64,000 nucleotides of DNA, taken from contig NZ_SDMO01000002.1 of the NCBI RefSeq assembly GCF_004798905.1, forward strand, positions 124,001 through 188,000. Reading direction: 5' to 3'. The stretch comes from Halomonas borealis (GTDB lineage: Bacteria; Pseudomonadota; Gammaproteobacteria; Pseudomonadales; Halomonadaceae). The notes under the pieces are model-generated. The model was not told the origin of the DNA and made no database searches. It worked only from the letters and a program-made list of their open reading frames with translations. The position numbers were made by a program, and so were the translations under genes. Numbering within the stretch: the first letter of the stretch is position 1; each line of letters opens with the position of its first letter. Positions 26,804 through 36,306 of this stretch are shown one piece after another.

Positions 26804-28054
26804 ATGGCCAAGACTTCCCTGGACAAGAGCAAGATCAAGATCCTGCTGCTCGAAGGCGTTCACCAGAGCGCGGTGGACCACTTCCTCAATGCCGGCTACA
26901 CCAACATCGAGCACCTGCCGACCTCGCTGGACGAGGAGACGCTGATCGACAAGATCCGCGACGTCCACTTCATCGGCATTCGCTCGCGGACCCAACTCAA
27001 CGAGCGTGTCTTCAGTGCCGCCGAGAAGCTGGTGGCCGTGGGCTGCTTCTGCATCGGCACCAACCAGGTGGACCTGGACGCGGCCCTGGTGCGCGGCATC
27101 CCGGTGTTCAATGCGCCCTACTCCAACACCCGCTCGGTGGCCGAGCTGGTGCTGGCCGAATCGATCATGCTGCTGCGCGGCATCCCCGAGAAGAGTGCCT
27201 CAGCCCACCAGGGCGGCTGGCTGAAGTCGGCCAAGAACGCCCACGAGGCCCGCGGCAAGATCCTCGGCATCGTCGGCTACGGCAGCATCGGCGCCCAGCT
27301 CTCGGTACTCGCCGAGTCGCTCGGCTTCGACGTCATCTACTATGACGTGGTGACCAAGCTCGGCATGGGCAACGCCCGCCAGGTGGGCAGCCTCGAGGAA
27401 CTGCTGGCCCGCGCCGACATCGTCAGCCTGCACGTACCCGACCTGCCGCCCACCCGCTGGATGATCGGCGAGGAACAACTCGCGCTGATGAAGCCCGGCG
27501 GCATCCTGATCAACGCCTCCCGCGGCAGCGTGGTGGTCATCGAGGCGCTGGCCGAGGCACTCGAGGCCGGCCGCCTGCATGGTGCCGCCGTGGACGTCTT
27601 CCCGGTCGAGCCCAAGGGCAACAACGAGGAGTTCGTCAGCCCGCTGCGCGGCCTGGCCAATGTCATCCTCACCCCGCATATCGGCGGTTCCACCCTCGAG
27701 GCCCAGCAGAACATCGGCCTCGAGGTCGCCGAGAAGCTGGTCACCTACTCCGACAACGGCACCACCATCACCTCGGTCAACTTCCCCGAGGTCGCGCTGC
27801 CCTCGCACCCGGGCAAGCATCGTCTGCTGCATATCCACGACAACGTGCCGGGCGTGATGTCCGAGATCAACCGGGTACTCTCCGAGAGCGGCATCAACAT
27901 CCTCGGCCAGTACCTGCAGACCAACGAGCGCATCGGCTACGTGGTGATCGACGTCGACAAGGAATATGGCCAGCGGGCGCTGGACACCCTGAGCCGGGTC
28001 GCCCACACCAATCGGGTGCGGGTGCTCTACTCCGAGACCAGCTTCGAGGGCTGA
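26804..28054 (+). CDS. serA: D-3-phosphoglycerate dehydrogenase
   Basis: First enzyme of serine synthesis. 416 residues, close to E. coli SerA (410). N-terminal substrate domain with VGCFCIGTNQVDLDAA, the NAD-binding GIVGYGSIGAQLS, HVPDLPPTRWMIG, the catalytic His in LTPHIGGSTLEAQ, and a C-terminal ACT domain (VPGVMSEINRVLSESGINI) for serine feedback. The ATG at 26804 aligns with the family start. The frame is open from 26285, which is only a consequence of high GC. The 289 bp to xseB holds its promoter; no clear element was found there. Confidence 0.97.
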   Translation: MAKTSLDKSKIKILLLEGVHQSAVDHFLNAGYTNIEHLPTSLDEETLIDKIRDVHFIGIRSRTQLNERVFSAAEKLVAVGCFCIGTNQVDLDAALVRGIPVFNAPYSNTRSVAELVLAESIMLLRGIPEKSASAHQGGWLKSAKNAHEARGKILGIVGYGSIGAQLSVLAESLGFDVIYYDVVTKLGMGNARQVGSLEELLARADIVSLHVPDLPPTRWMIGEEQLALMKPGGILINASRGSVVVIEALAEALEAGRLHGAAVDVFPVEPKGNNEEFVSPLRGLANVILTPHIGGSTLEAQQNIGLEVAEKLVTYSDNGTTITSVNFPEVALPSHPGKHRLLHIHDNVPGVMSEINRVLSESGINILGQYLQTNERIGYVVIDVDKEYGQRALDTLSRVAHTNRVRVLYSETSFEG

Positions 28055-28070
28055 GACGGCCTTTGCCCCA

Positions 28071-28103
28071 GCGACGACCCCGGCCCCGTGCCGGGGTCGT
28101 CGC
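28071..28103 (+). terminator. terminator after serA
   Basis: A perfect 14-bp stem (28071-28084 with 28090-28103) with a CCCGT loop, 17 bp past the serA stop. No T run. Confidence 0.7.
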
Positions 28104-28222
28104 GTCCGAGGGGCTAGAACGCCCCCCTCCCCCGCGGGGTGCCAATGGGCCACGTGAGGGGTAGAATGCCGCCATTCCCACCCCGGTCCGTCCTTTGCGA
28201 GGACGACAACCAGGAGATCACC

Positions 28223-29179
28223 ATGACAACACCCCATCACGCGGGGGGCACCGTCGTTGCCGCCCTGTACAAGTTCGTGACCCTCGAGGACTATCAGGAG
28301 CTGCGCGAGCCCCTGCGCCAGACCCTGCTCGCGCATGACGTGAAAGGCACCCTGTTGCTCGCCCGCGAGGGCATCAATGGCACCGTGGCCGGCTCCCGAG
28401 ACGGCATCGATGCCCTGCTCGCCTGGCTCACCGCGGACCCGCGGCTCGCCGGTATCGATCACAAGGAATCCTACTGCGACGTTCCCCCCTTCTATCGCAC
28501 CAAGGTCAAGCTGAAGCGTGAGATCGTCACCCTAGGCGTCGAGGGCGTCGATCCCAACGATACCGTGGGCACCTATGTCGACCCCGAAGATTGGAACGCC
28601 GTGATCCAAGACCCCGAGGTGCTGGTGATCGACACCCGCAACGACTACGAGGTCTCCATCGGCTCCTTCGAGGGGGCCATCGACCCGCAGACCCAGTCGT
28701 TCCGCGAGTTTCCGGAGTACGTGAAGGCTCACTACGACCCGAGCCGCCACAAGAAGGTGGCGATGTTCTGCACCGGCGGCATCCGCTGCGAGAAGGCCTC
28801 GAGCTTCATGCTCGACGAAGGCTTCGAGGAGGTCTTCCACCTCAAGGGCGGCATCCTCAACTACCTGGAGAAGGTGCCCGAGGAGGCGTCGTTGTGGCGC
28901 GGCCAGTGCTTCGTGTTCGACAACCGGGTCACGGTGCGCCACGACCTCAGCGAGGGCGAGTTCGAGCAGTGCCATGCCTGCCGCATGCCGATCTCCGCCG
29001 ACGACCAGCGCTCGGAATGCTACGAGCCCGGCGTCAGCTGCCCCCACTGCTGGGACTCGTTGCCGGAGAAGACACGTGCCGCGGCCCGCGAGCGCCAGAA
29101 GCAGATCCGCCTGGCCAAGCAGCGCGGCGAGCCCCATCCCCTGGGCCGCGACCCGCGCGAGCTGAAGACCGGCAGCTAA
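28223..29179 (+). CDS. trhO: tRNA uridine(34) hydroxylase TrhO (rhodanese family)
   Basis: Oxygen-dependent hydroxylation of U34 in certain tRNAs, an alternative to the prephenate route to ho5U. 318 residues: an N-terminal acylphosphatase-like half with [15 protein letters not shown], a rhodanese domain with the catalytic Cys in [13 protein letters not shown], and a C-terminal Cys-rich segment ([15 protein letters not shown]) usual for the YceA group. AGGAG precedes the ATG at 28223. Confidence 0.93.
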   Translation: MTTPHHAGGTVVAALYKFVTLEDYQELREPLRQTLLAHDVKGTLLLAREGINGTVAGSRDGIDALLAWLTADPRLAGIDHKESYCDVPPFYRTKVKLKREIVTLGVEGVDPNDTVGTYVDPEDWNAVIQDPEVLVIDTRNDYEVSIGSFEGAIDPQTQSFREFPEYVKAHYDPSRHKKVAMFCTGGIRCEKASSFMLDEGFEEVFHLKGGILNYLEKVPEEASLWRGQCFVFDNRVTVRHDLSEGEFEQCHACRMPISADDQRSECYEPGVSCPHCWDSLPEKTRAAARERQKQIRLAKQRGEPHPLGRDPRELKTGS

Positions 29180-29526
29180 TCTCCCGCCAGGCGATCCCCG
29201 ACGGCGACGGCGCGCCCCGGGGCCGCGTCGTCATGCCAGCGACTCCGCTTCGCCGCCGCAGGCCGGCGCGAACCGCTCGACCCGCCACGCGGCGACGCCA
29301 CCTCGCCTTGACAGTCATGCCAAAGGCTCCCATTTTGTACACAATCGTCTCATCAATGACGATTCATATGCCGTATACATAATCACAAAGGCACCTGAAC
29401 CAAGGCGTCGGTTCCCGGCCCATGTCTGCCCTATCGGCGCGCCATCCCTTCTCAGGCAGGCCCTGACGAGGCTTGGGTAACCCTTTGTCCACCATGCCGC
29501 CACCGGCGGCGCTTCGGAAGGACAAC
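29180..29526. other. 347-bp region upstream of the 8-oxoguanine deaminase gene
   Basis: No gene is supported here. The first ~120 bp are GC-rich; the second half contains an AT-rich patch with a perfect TTGACA at 29308-29313 and a poor -10 near 29331. A perfect 7-bp inverted repeat follows (AATCGTC at 29343-29349 with GACGATT at 29358-29364), then GTATACATAATC. This looks like the promoter and operator of the purine genes downstream. Confidence 0.5.
29343..29364. promoter_or_regulatory. candidate operator upstream of the purine genes
   Basis: AATCGTC and GACGATT separated by eight bases make a perfect inverted repeat directly after a TTGACA -35 box. It differs from the GGAAA/TTTCC site in front of the IclR gene, so the binding protein is not identified. 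Confidence 0.4.
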
Positions 29527-30882
29527 ATGACCGCCAACGCCCAGACCCTGTGGATCCGCCATCCCCGCGCCTGCAGCGACCCCGCCGCCGCCGGCGGCGT
29601 GGTGATCCGCGACGACCGCATCATCGAGGCCGTGCCGGCAGGGGCCACACCGGCCACGCCGATCGATGCCAGCTTCGACGCCTCTCAGCATGTGCTGCTT
29701 CCCGGGTTGGTGAATACCCACCATCATTTCTACCAGACCCTGACCCGCGCCTACTCGCCGGCGTTGAACAAGGCCCTCTTCCCCTGGCTGACCACCCTGT
29801 ATGACGTCTGGGCCCACCTCACCGAGGACCAGCTGGCGGCGGCCAGTGAGCTTTCCATGATCGAGCTCTTGATGAGCGGCTGCACCACCGTGGCCGATCA
29901 CCACTATGTGTTCTCCGGAGCGCTCTCCCAGGCCATCGATGTGCAGGTCGAGACCGCCCGCCGGCTCGGCGTACGCGCCGCCCTGACCCGCGGCTCGATG
30001 AGCGTGGGCCGCGACGACGGTGGCCTGCCGCCACAGTCGGTGGTGCAGGACGAGCGCACCATCCTCGACGAGAGCGCGCGACTGATCGGCGCCCATCACC
30101 AGCGCGGCGAGGGCGCCATGACCACCATCGCCCTGGCGCCCTGCTCGCCGTTCTCGGTGAGCCGCGAGCTGATGCAGGAGAGCGCGCGGCTAGCCGAGGC
30201 GGAGGACGTGCGCCTGCACACCCACCTGGCCGAGACCGAGGACGAGACCGCCTATTGCGAGCGGCTGTTCGGGATGCGCCCGCTGGACTACCTGGACGCC
30301 ACCGGCTGGCTGTCCGAGCGCACCTGGCTGGCCCACGGCATCCACTTCAACGATGACGAGGTGGCCCGGCTCGGCGCCGCGGGCACCGGCATCGCCCACT
30401 GCCCATCGTCGAACATGGTGCTCGGCTCGGGGCTGTGCCGCACCCTGGAGCTGGAGGCCGCCGGCTGCCCGGTGGGCCTGGCCGTGGACGGCTCGGCCTC
30501 CAACGACCACTCCAACCTCGCCGAAGAAATGCGCCAGGCGCTGCTGCTCGGCCGACTACGCTATGCCCCAAGCCAGATCACTCACGATGACGTGATCCGC
30601 TGGGCGACCCGGGGGTCCGCCGGCTGCCTGGGGCGCAACGACATCGGCGGCCTGGCAGCCGGCCAGCAGGCCGACCTGGCACTGTTCCGCCTCGACGAGC
30701 CACGCTTCTCGGGAGCGGAGAATCCTCTCGCCGCCCTGCTGCTGTGCGGCGCTCATCGGGCCGACCGGGTGATGGTCGCCGGGCGGTGGCGAGTGACCGA
30801 GGGCCGGCCGGTCGGCGTCGATCTCGACGCCCTGCTGGCGCGTCATGATCGCGCCGCCCAGGCGCTGCGCTCCGCCGTCTAG
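29527..30882 (+). CDS. 8-oxoguanine deaminase (amidohydrolase)
   Basis: Zinc amidohydrolase of the TrzN/AtzB-like group, 451 residues. Metal ligands are visible in LVNTHHHFYQTLTR, HTHLAET, the His of LAHGIHF and the Asp of VDGSASNDHSN, with GIAHCPSSNMVLGSG between. The family includes experimentally defined 8-oxoguanine deaminases and the triazine hydrolases. The purine permease directly downstream favours the purine reaction. AAGGA precedes the ATG at 29527. Confidence 0.85.
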   Translation: MTANAQTLWIRHPRACSDPAAAGGVVIRDDRIIEAVPAGATPATPIDASFDASQHVLLPGLVNTHHHFYQTLTRAYSPALNKALFPWLTTLYDVWAHLTEDQLAAASELSMIELLMSGCTTVADHHYVFSGALSQAIDVQVETARRLGVRAALTRGSMSVGRDDGGLPPQSVVQDERTILDESARLIGAHHQRGEGAMTTIALAPCSPFSVSRELMQESARLAEAEDVRLHTHLAETEDETAYCERLFGMRPLDYLDATGWLSERTWLAHGIHFNDDEVARLGAAGTGIAHCPSSNMVLGSGLCRTLELEAAGCPVGLAVDGSASNDHSNLAEEMRQALLLGRLRYAPSQITHDDVIRWATRGSAGCLGRNDIGGLAAGQQADLALFRLDEPRFSGAENPLAALLLCGAHRADRVMVAGRWRVTEGRPVGVDLDALLARHDRAAQALRSAV

Positions 30883-30942
30883 GCCGCGGGCCGACATCGC
30901 CAGGCACACGGGTTTTCCATAACGACAACAGGAGAAACACCC

Positions 30943-32289
30943 ATGTCGACATCCGACTCCTCCCCCGAGGCCAACACGCCGCGGGTGCGCAGCACCCGCG
31001 ACGTCGATGCCATGCCGCCCCTCGGGCGAGCGATCCCGCTGGGCATTCAGCACATCCTGGCGATGTTCGTCAGCAACGTCACCGTGCCGATCATCATCGC
31101 CGGCGCCGCCGATCTGCCCGAGGCGCAGACGACGCTGATGATCCAGGCGGCGATGTTCGTGGCTGGGGTCGCGACCCTGGTGCAGTCGCTGGGCCTGGGG
31201 CCCATCGGCGCGCGGCTGCCGATCGTCATGGGCACCAGCTTCGGTTTCGTGCCGGTGCTGATCCCCATCGCCGTGGGCATGGGGGTTCCGGCCGCGCTCG
31301 GCGCGGCGCTGTGCGGCGGCGTCGCCATGGCCCTGGTAGGGCTCTTCCTGCCCTGGTTCCGCTGCCTCTTCCCGCCGGTGGTCACCGGGGTCTTCGTGGT
31401 GATGATCGGCACCCTGCTGATGCCGGTGGGCTTCGCCTACGCCGGCGGCGGCTTCGGCGCCGAGGACTTCGGCGCCCCCCACCACCTGCTGCTGGCCGCC
31501 CTGGTGCTGCTGGTCACCCTGGGCCTGCACCAGTTCGGCCGCGGCATCTGGTCCGAGACCGCTCCGCTGATCGGCCTGCTGACGGGCTACGGTACCGCCC
31601 TGGTGTTCGGCTTCGTCGACTTCTCAAGCATCGGTTCGGCCGGCTGGTTCGCCCTGCCGACGCCGTTCGCCATCGGCGTGGAGTTCCACCTCTCGGCGAT
31701 CCTGCCGGTGGTGCTGCTGGCCGTGGTCACCTGCGCCGAATCGATCGGCGATATCGTCGGCACCACGGCCGGCGGCATGGACCGCGAGCCCACCCATCGG
31801 GAGCTCTCCGGTGGGGTGATGGCCGACGGCCTGTCCAGCGTGTTCGCCGCCGTGTTCAATGCCTTCCCGCAGATCAGCTTCAGCCAGAACGTCGGCATCG
31901 TCGCCCTGACCGGCGTGGTCAGCCGCTTCGTGGTGGCCATCGGCGGCGGCTTCCTGCTGCTGGCCGGGCTGATTCCCAAGCTGGGCGGGCTGGTCTCGAG
32001 CATCCCCAGCGCCGTGCTGGGCGGCGCCGTGCTGATCATGTTCGGCATGATCGCCAGCGCCGGCATCAAGATGCTTTCCAACATCGAGTTCAACAAGCGC
32101 AACATGGTGATCATCGGCATCTCGCTGTCGGCGGCCATCGGCCTGCCGGCCCAGGCAGGGCTCTACGCCGGCTACACCGAGAACGTCCAGGCGATCATCG
32201 AATCCGGGCTGATTCCCGGCGCCCTGTGCGCCATCCTCCTCAACCTGGTGCTGCCCAAGCACGACCGCACCTTCCGCGACGACGTCTGA
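30943..32289 (+). CDS. NCS2 family purine permease (xanthine/urate type)
   Basis: 448 residues with 12-14 membrane helices. Typical NCS2 signs: QHILAMFVSNVTVP near residue 35, GTSFGFVPVLI, and the carrier motif region SFSQNVGIVALTGVVSR. The long hydrophilic start (residues 1-25) is usual for bacterial xanthine/urate members. It follows the deaminase gene by 60 bp with an AGGAG site, so the two form an operon for taking up and deaminating purines. Confidence 0.88.
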   Translation: MSTSDSSPEANTPRVRSTRDVDAMPPLGRAIPLGIQHILAMFVSNVTVPIIIAGAADLPEAQTTLMIQAAMFVAGVATLVQSLGLGPIGARLPIVMGTSFGFVPVLIPIAVGMGVPAALGAALCGGVAMALVGLFLPWFRCLFPPVVTGVFVVMIGTLLMPVGFAYAGGGFGAEDFGAPHHLLLAALVLLVTLGLHQFGRGIWSETAPLIGLLTGYGTALVFGFVDFSSIGSAGWFALPTPFAIGVEFHLSAILPVVLLAVVTCAESIGDIVGTTAGGMDREPTHRELSGGVMADGLSSVFAAVFNAFPQISFSQNVGIVALTGVVSRFVVAIGGGFLLLAGLIPKLGGLVSSIPSAVLGGAVLIMFGMIASAGIKMLSNIEFNKRNMVIIGISLSAAIGLPAQAGLYAGYTENVQAIIESGLIPGALCAILLNLVLPKHDRTFRDDV

Positions 32290-32294
32290 GCCCC

Positions 32295-32318
32295 CGGCCG
32301 CCCCGCCCGGGGTGGCCG
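32295..32318 (+). terminator. terminator after the purine permease gene
   Basis: Two-part stem CGGCC/GGCCG and CCCCG/CGGGG with a single G-T bulge pair and a CC loop, six bases past the stop codon. No T run. Confidence 0.6.
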
Positions 32319-32355
32319 CTTCCTGCTGTGTCTGCGGCGCGACTTCGACCATTGG

Positions 32356-32370
32356 TGGAAACCATTTCCG
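32356..32370. promoter_or_regulatory. IclR-type operator in front of the IclR gene
   Basis: TGGAAACCATTTCCG contains the palindrome GGAAA-CCA-TTTCC (32357-32369), close to the known IclR-family consensus TGGAAATNATTTCCA. It lies about 70 bp upstream of the IclR-family start codon, a natural place for self-regulation. Confidence 0.6.
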
Positions 32371-32439
32371 CAGGCAAGACAGCTCGCGCCCGACACGGTA
32401 TGCTGATCGATTCGAGCAGCCGCAGCAGGAGATCAGGCA

Positions 32440-33276
32440 GTGAGCGAAGGTAAGCGCAGAACGGCAGGACGCCCGGCCACCGGCAAGAGCGGCGGCGGCC
32501 ATAGCCAGTCCCTGGTGCGCGGACTCAACCTGCTGGAGCGCCTGGCGGGCAATCCCGGCGGCCTGGCCTTGTCCGAGATCGCCGAGCAGGCCGAGCTCGC
32601 CCCCTCCACGACCCACCGGCTCCTCCAGGCCCTGCAGAGCCAGGGTTTCATCACCCAGGACAACGAGCTCGGGGTGTGGAAGATCGACGTCAAGACCTTC
32701 CGCATCGGCAACAGCTTCCTCGAGGCCCGCGACTTCGTGGCCGCCAGCCGCCCCTTCCTGCGACGGTTGACGGCCCAGACCGGCGAGACCGCCAACCTCG
32801 GCATGCGCGACGGCAGCACGGCGGTGTTCCTGGCCCAGAGCGAGTCGCCGCAGATGATGCGCATGATCACCCGCCTAGGTTCCCGCGCGCCGCTACACGC
32901 CTCCGGAGTCGGCAAGGCGCTGATGGCCTGGCTGCCCGACGACGAACTCGAGCGGGTACTCGACGAGCGCGGCCTGGCCCGGGTGACCGTCAATACGCTC
33001 CACGACTCGGGGTCGCTGCGCGAGAGCCTGGCCGAGATCCGCCGCCAGGGCTACGCCTGCGACCGCGAGGAACACGCCATCGGCCTGCACTGCGTGGCCG
33101 CCTGCATCCACGACGAGCAGGGCACCCCGCTCGCCGCCATCTCGGTGTCCGGCCCCATGGCGCGGATCCCCGAGGAGCGCCTTGCCGAGCTCGGCGAGCA
33201 GGTGCGCCAGGCCGCCGAGGAGATCACCGCCCGGCTGGGCGGGCGCATCCCCGCCGCCGACGAGCTGCCGGCCTGA
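32440..33276 (+). CDS. IclR-family transcriptional regulator (AllR-like)
   Basis: 278 residues. N-terminal winged helix around residues 25-85 (SLVRGLNLLERLAGN ... SEIAEQAELAPSTTHRLLQALQSQGF). C-terminal effector domain with RLGSRAPLHASGVGKALMAWLP and HAIGLHCVAACIHD, the latter resembling the glyoxylate-sensing AllR group. Translation begins at a GTG at 32440 with AGGAG nine bases upstream. Gene context suggests control of purine catabolism; the ligand is unknown. The first ~20 residues are a basic Gly-rich tail. Confidence 0.85.
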   Translation: MSEGKRRTAGRPATGKSGGGHSQSLVRGLNLLERLAGNPGGLALSEIAEQAELAPSTTHRLLQALQSQGFITQDNELGVWKIDVKTFRIGNSFLEARDFVAASRPFLRRLTAQTGETANLGMRDGSTAVFLAQSESPQMMRMITRLGSRAPLHASGVGKALMAWLPDDELERVLDERGLARVTVNTLHDSGSLRESLAEIRRQGYACDREEHAIGLHCVAACIHDEQGTPLAAISVSGPMARIPEERLAELGEQVRQAAEEITARLGGRIPAADELPA

Positions 33277-33306
33277 CCCGGGCCCGGCGACGCCGGGCCA
33301 CCCCCC

Positions 33307-33768
33307 TCACGACTCCAGCCGCGCCAGCTGTCCTTCGAGCCGATCCATCAGTTCGAACAGCTGGCGATACTCCGCGATCGACAGCGGCGCCACGAGCTCC
33401 GCTTCCCAGGCCCGAGCCTCGGGCACCAGCGCCGCCAGCAGCGCATGCCCCGCCTCGCTGAGCCGTAGTTCGTGGCGGCGCTGATCCTCACGCGCCGCTC
33501 GGCGATGAATCAGGCCGCGATCCTCGAGCGCCTGCACCGCCCGGGAGACCCGCGCCTTGTCCATGCGCGTGGCCTCGCGGATCTGCTTGGCGGTCAGCTG
33601 CTCGCGGTGATGCAGCCAGGCCAGCACCCGCCACTGAGCCACGCTCAGGTCGTGACGCGTCTCGTAGAGGCGCGCCAGGGCCTGGCTGATGCGATCGGCC
33701 AGGCTGTCGAGGCGATAGGGCAGGAAGCGTTCGAGATCGAAGCGTTCCGCCGGGGCATCGTGGGGCAT
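33307..33768 (-). CDS. MarR-family regulator divergent from hmgA
   Basis: 153 residues from the ATG at 33768 (the adjacent ATG at 33771 is equally possible, with AAGAG upstream). MarR fold: LSVAQWRVLAWLHHREQLTAKQIREATRMDKARVSRAVQALEDRGLI, then the wing with REDQRRHELRL. It is divergent from hmgA and two matching palindromes lie between them, so it most likely represses the homogentisate operon and itself. A homogentisate-related ligand is inferred. Confidence 0.85.
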   Translation of the reverse strand: MPHDAPAERFDLERFLPYRLDSLADRISQALARLYETRHDLSVAQWRVLAWLHHREQLTAKQIREATRMDKARVSRAVQALEDRGLIHRRAAREDQRRHELRLSEAGHALLAALVPEARAWEAELVAPLSIAEYRQLFELMDRLEGQLARLES

Positions 33769-33819
33769 CATGAGTCTCTTGCGGCGTCGGAGGAGGGCGT
33801 CATACCAAGGTCGCGTAAT

Positions 33820-33835
33820 GGTTGCATATGAAACC
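33820..33835. promoter_or_regulatory. MarR-type operator 1 between the regulator gene and hmgA
   Basis: GGTTGCATATGAAACC, a 16-bp palindrome with one mismatched pair. It shares the TTxCATxTGAAACC pattern with the site at 33858-33873. It is nearer to the regulator gene. Confidence 0.65.
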
Positions 33836-33857
33836 AAAGGCGCCTAGCCTGCCATAT

Positions 33858-33873
33858 AGTTTCATTTGAAACC
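33858..33873. promoter_or_regulatory. MarR-type operator 2 in front of hmgA
   Basis: Contains the perfect palindrome GTTTCA-TT-TGAAAC (33859-33872). Its centre is 38 bp from that of the first site, and it lies 22 bp before the hmgA start codon, where a repressor would block transcription. Confidence 0.7.
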
Positions 33874-33895
33874 AATGCTCCCGTGAGGTCACATA

Positions 33896-35203
33896 ATGAC
33901 AACATCGCTCGACCATCAGCCGGGCTTTCGCAACCACTTCGCCAGCGAGGCCCTGCCCGGCGCGCTGCCCGAAGGCCAGAACTCTCCCCAGCGCTGCCCC
34001 TACGGGCTCTACGCCGAGCAGTTTTCCGGCTCGGCCTTCACCGCGCCGCGTGGCCACAACCTGCGCAGCTGGCTGTATCGCATCCGCCCCTCGGTGGCCC
34101 AGAGCGCCTACCAGCCTCTCGATGTCGGGGATGTCGCGACCGCTCCGCCGAGCCATCCCGCCGCCGATCCCAACCAGATGCGCTGGGACCCGCTGCCGCT
34201 GCCCGAGGCGCCCCGCGACTTCCTCGACGGCCTGCTGACCCTCGCCGTCAACGGCGATGCCGCCACCCAGACCGGCTGCGGCGTGCACCTCTACGCCTGC
34301 AACCGCGACATGACCGAGCGCTTCTTCTACGACGCCGACGGCGAGCTGTTGATCGTGCCCCAGCTCGGCGCCCTGCGGCTGCGTACCGAGTTCGGCGAGC
34401 TCGAGATTCGCGGCGGCGAGATCGCGCTGATCCCGCGGGGGGTCAAGTTTCAGGTCCGCCTGGCCGAGGGCTGCGAGGCCGCCCGAGGCTACGTCTGCGA
34501 GAACTACGGCAGCCCCTTCGAACTACCGGGGCTGGGGCCGATCGGTGCCAACGGCCTGGCCAACCCACGCGACTTCCTGGCCCCGGTGGCCGCCTATGAA
34601 GAACTCGAGGGCGAGTTCGAGCTGGTGGCCAAGTTCTCCGGGCGCTTCTGGCGCACCCGGCTCGACCACTCGCCGCTGGACGTGGTGGCCTGGCACGGCA
34701 ACGTCACGCCCTACAAGTACGACCTGGCCCACTTCAACACCATCAACAGCGTGAGTTTCGATCACCCCGACCCGTCGATCTTCACCGTGCTGACCTCGCC
34801 CTCGGACACCGCCGGCACCGCCAACCTCGACTTCGTGATCTTCCCGCCACGCTGGATGGTCGCCGAAGACACCTTCCGCCCGCCCTACTTCCATCGCAAC
34901 CTGATGAGCGAGTTCATGGGCCTGATCCACGGCGAGTACGACGCCAAGGCGGAAGGCTTCGTGCCCGGCGGCGCCAGCCTGCATAACTGCATGTCGCCCC
35001 ATGGCCCGGATGCGGACACCTTCGACAAGGCCACCCAGGCCACCCTCGAACCGACCTACCTGGGCAATACCCTGGCCTTCATGTTCGAGAGCCGCTACGT
35101 CTTCCAGCCCACCGAGACGGCGCTGGCGGCGAATTTCCGCCAGCGCGACTATGTCGACGTCTGGCAGGGGCTGACCTCGCACTTCGATCCGAATCGGCGC
35201 TGA
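33896..35203 (+). CDS. hmgA: homogentisate 1,2-dioxygenase
   Basis: Opens the ring of homogentisate to maleylacetoacetate using O2 and Fe(II). 435 residues, the normal length. Family motifs: N-terminal [23 protein letters not shown], the cupin metal region with [12 protein letters not shown], and the C-terminal [16 protein letters not shown] ... [15 protein letters not shown] with the iron ligands. GAGG precedes the ATG. It is first in hmgA-fahA-maiA. Confidence 0.97.
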   Translation: MTTSLDHQPGFRNHFASEALPGALPEGQNSPQRCPYGLYAEQFSGSAFTAPRGHNLRSWLYRIRPSVAQSAYQPLDVGDVATAPPSHPAADPNQMRWDPLPLPEAPRDFLDGLLTLAVNGDAATQTGCGVHLYACNRDMTERFFYDADGELLIVPQLGALRLRTEFGELEIRGGEIALIPRGVKFQVRLAEGCEAARGYVCENYGSPFELPGLGPIGANGLANPRDFLAPVAAYEELEGEFELVAKFSGRFWRTRLDHSPLDVVAWHGNVTPYKYDLAHFNTINSVSFDHPDPSIFTVLTSPSDTAGTANLDFVIFPPRWMVAEDTFRPPYFHRNLMSEFMGLIHGEYDAKAEGFVPGGASLHNCMSPHGPDADTFDKATQATLEPTYLGNTLAFMFESRYVFQPTETALAANFRQRDYVDVWQGLTSHFDPNRR

Positions 35204-35256
35204 GCCGCACCATCGACCGCTTCCCCTGACACTTCTCCCATAACAGGAACGCCATC

Positions 35257-36276
35257 ATGAAACTCGCCACCCTGAACACCGGCCGCGACGGCGAACTGAT
35301 CGTCGTCTCCCGCGACCTGACCCGCGCCGTGCGCGCCACCGAGATCGCCGCCACCCTGCAGCAGGCGATCGAGCGCTGGGACACGCTCGCCCCGCGCCTC
35401 GAAGAGCGCTACGCGGCGCTCAACGAGGGGCGCGTCGAGGCCGCCTTCGACCTCGACATGGCCAGCCTGCATTCACCGCTGCCGCGCGCCTATCAATGGG
35501 CCGACGGCTCCGCCTACCTCAACCACGTTCAGCTGGTCCGCCAGGCGCGGGGCGCCGAGATGCCCGAGACCTTCTGGACCGACCCGCTGATGTACCAGGG
35601 CGGCAGCGACCGTTTCCTGGCGCCGACCGAGGACATCGAGGCGGTCAGCGAGGAGCACGGCATCGACTTCGAGGGCGAGCTGGCGGTGATCACCGACGAT
35701 GTACCGATGGCGGTGACGCCCGAGCAGGCCGCCGGCCACATCAAGCTGATCATGCTGGTCAACGACGTCAGCCTGCGAGGCCTGATCCCCGGCGAGCTGG
35801 CCAAGGGCTTCGGCTTCTTCCAGGCCAAGCCGGCCTCCAGCTTCTCGCCGATCTGCGTGACCCCGGACGAGCTGGGCGAGGCATGGAAGGACGGCCGCGT
35901 CCATCTGCCGCTGACCGTGCACCTCAACGGCGACAAGTTCGGCGCGCCCGAGGCCGGCCCGGACATGATCTTCGGCTTCCCCGAGCTCGTCGCCCATGCC
36001 GCCCGCACTCGTCAGCTGGGCGCCGGCGCCGTGGTCGGCTCGGGCACCGTCTCCAACCCCGATGCCGACGGCGGCCCCGGCAAGCCGGTCGCCGATGGCG
36101 GCGTGGGTTACAGCTGCCTGGCCGAGATACGCATGGTCGAGAAGATCCTGCATGATGAGGTCAAGACGCCCTTCATGCGCTTCGGCGACCGGGTGCGCAT
36201 CGAGATGCTCGATCGCAACGGCCACAGCATCTTCGGCGCCATCGACCAGCAGGTGGTGGCACAGCAGCCACACTGA
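35257..36276 (+). CDS. fahA: fumarylacetoacetate hydrolase family protein
   Basis: Cleaves fumarylacetoacetate to fumarate and acetoacetate, the last step of tyrosine/homogentisate breakdown. 339 residues with the metal-binding FAH core: DFEGELAVITDD, MLVNDVSLRGL, FGFFQAKPASSFSPICVTPDEL, VVGSGTVSNPD. It belongs to the shorter bacterial branch rather than the mammalian-type enzyme. It lies 53 bp after hmgA. Confidence 0.92.
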   Translation: MKLATLNTGRDGELIVVSRDLTRAVRATEIAATLQQAIERWDTLAPRLEERYAALNEGRVEAAFDLDMASLHSPLPRAYQWADGSAYLNHVQLVRQARGAEMPETFWTDPLMYQGGSDRFLAPTEDIEAVSEEHGIDFEGELAVITDDVPMAVTPEQAAGHIKLIMLVNDVSLRGLIPGELAKGFGFFQAKPASSFSPICVTPDELGEAWKDGRVHLPLTVHLNGDKFGAPEAGPDMIFGFPELVAHAARTRQLGAGAVVGSGTVSNPDADGGPGKPVADGGVGYSCLAEIRMVEKILHDEVKTPFMRFGDRVRIEMLDRNGHSIFGAIDQQVVAQQPH

Positions 36277-36306
36277 TACCGAGCCCACGACAAAGGACGC
36301 CGGCAT

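Noticed and set aside
29473..29526. Longer N-terminus for the 8-oxoguanine deaminase
   Set aside because: The ATG at 29473 lacks a ribosome-binding site and the extra 18 residues are not like the family; the ATG at 29527 has AAGGA.
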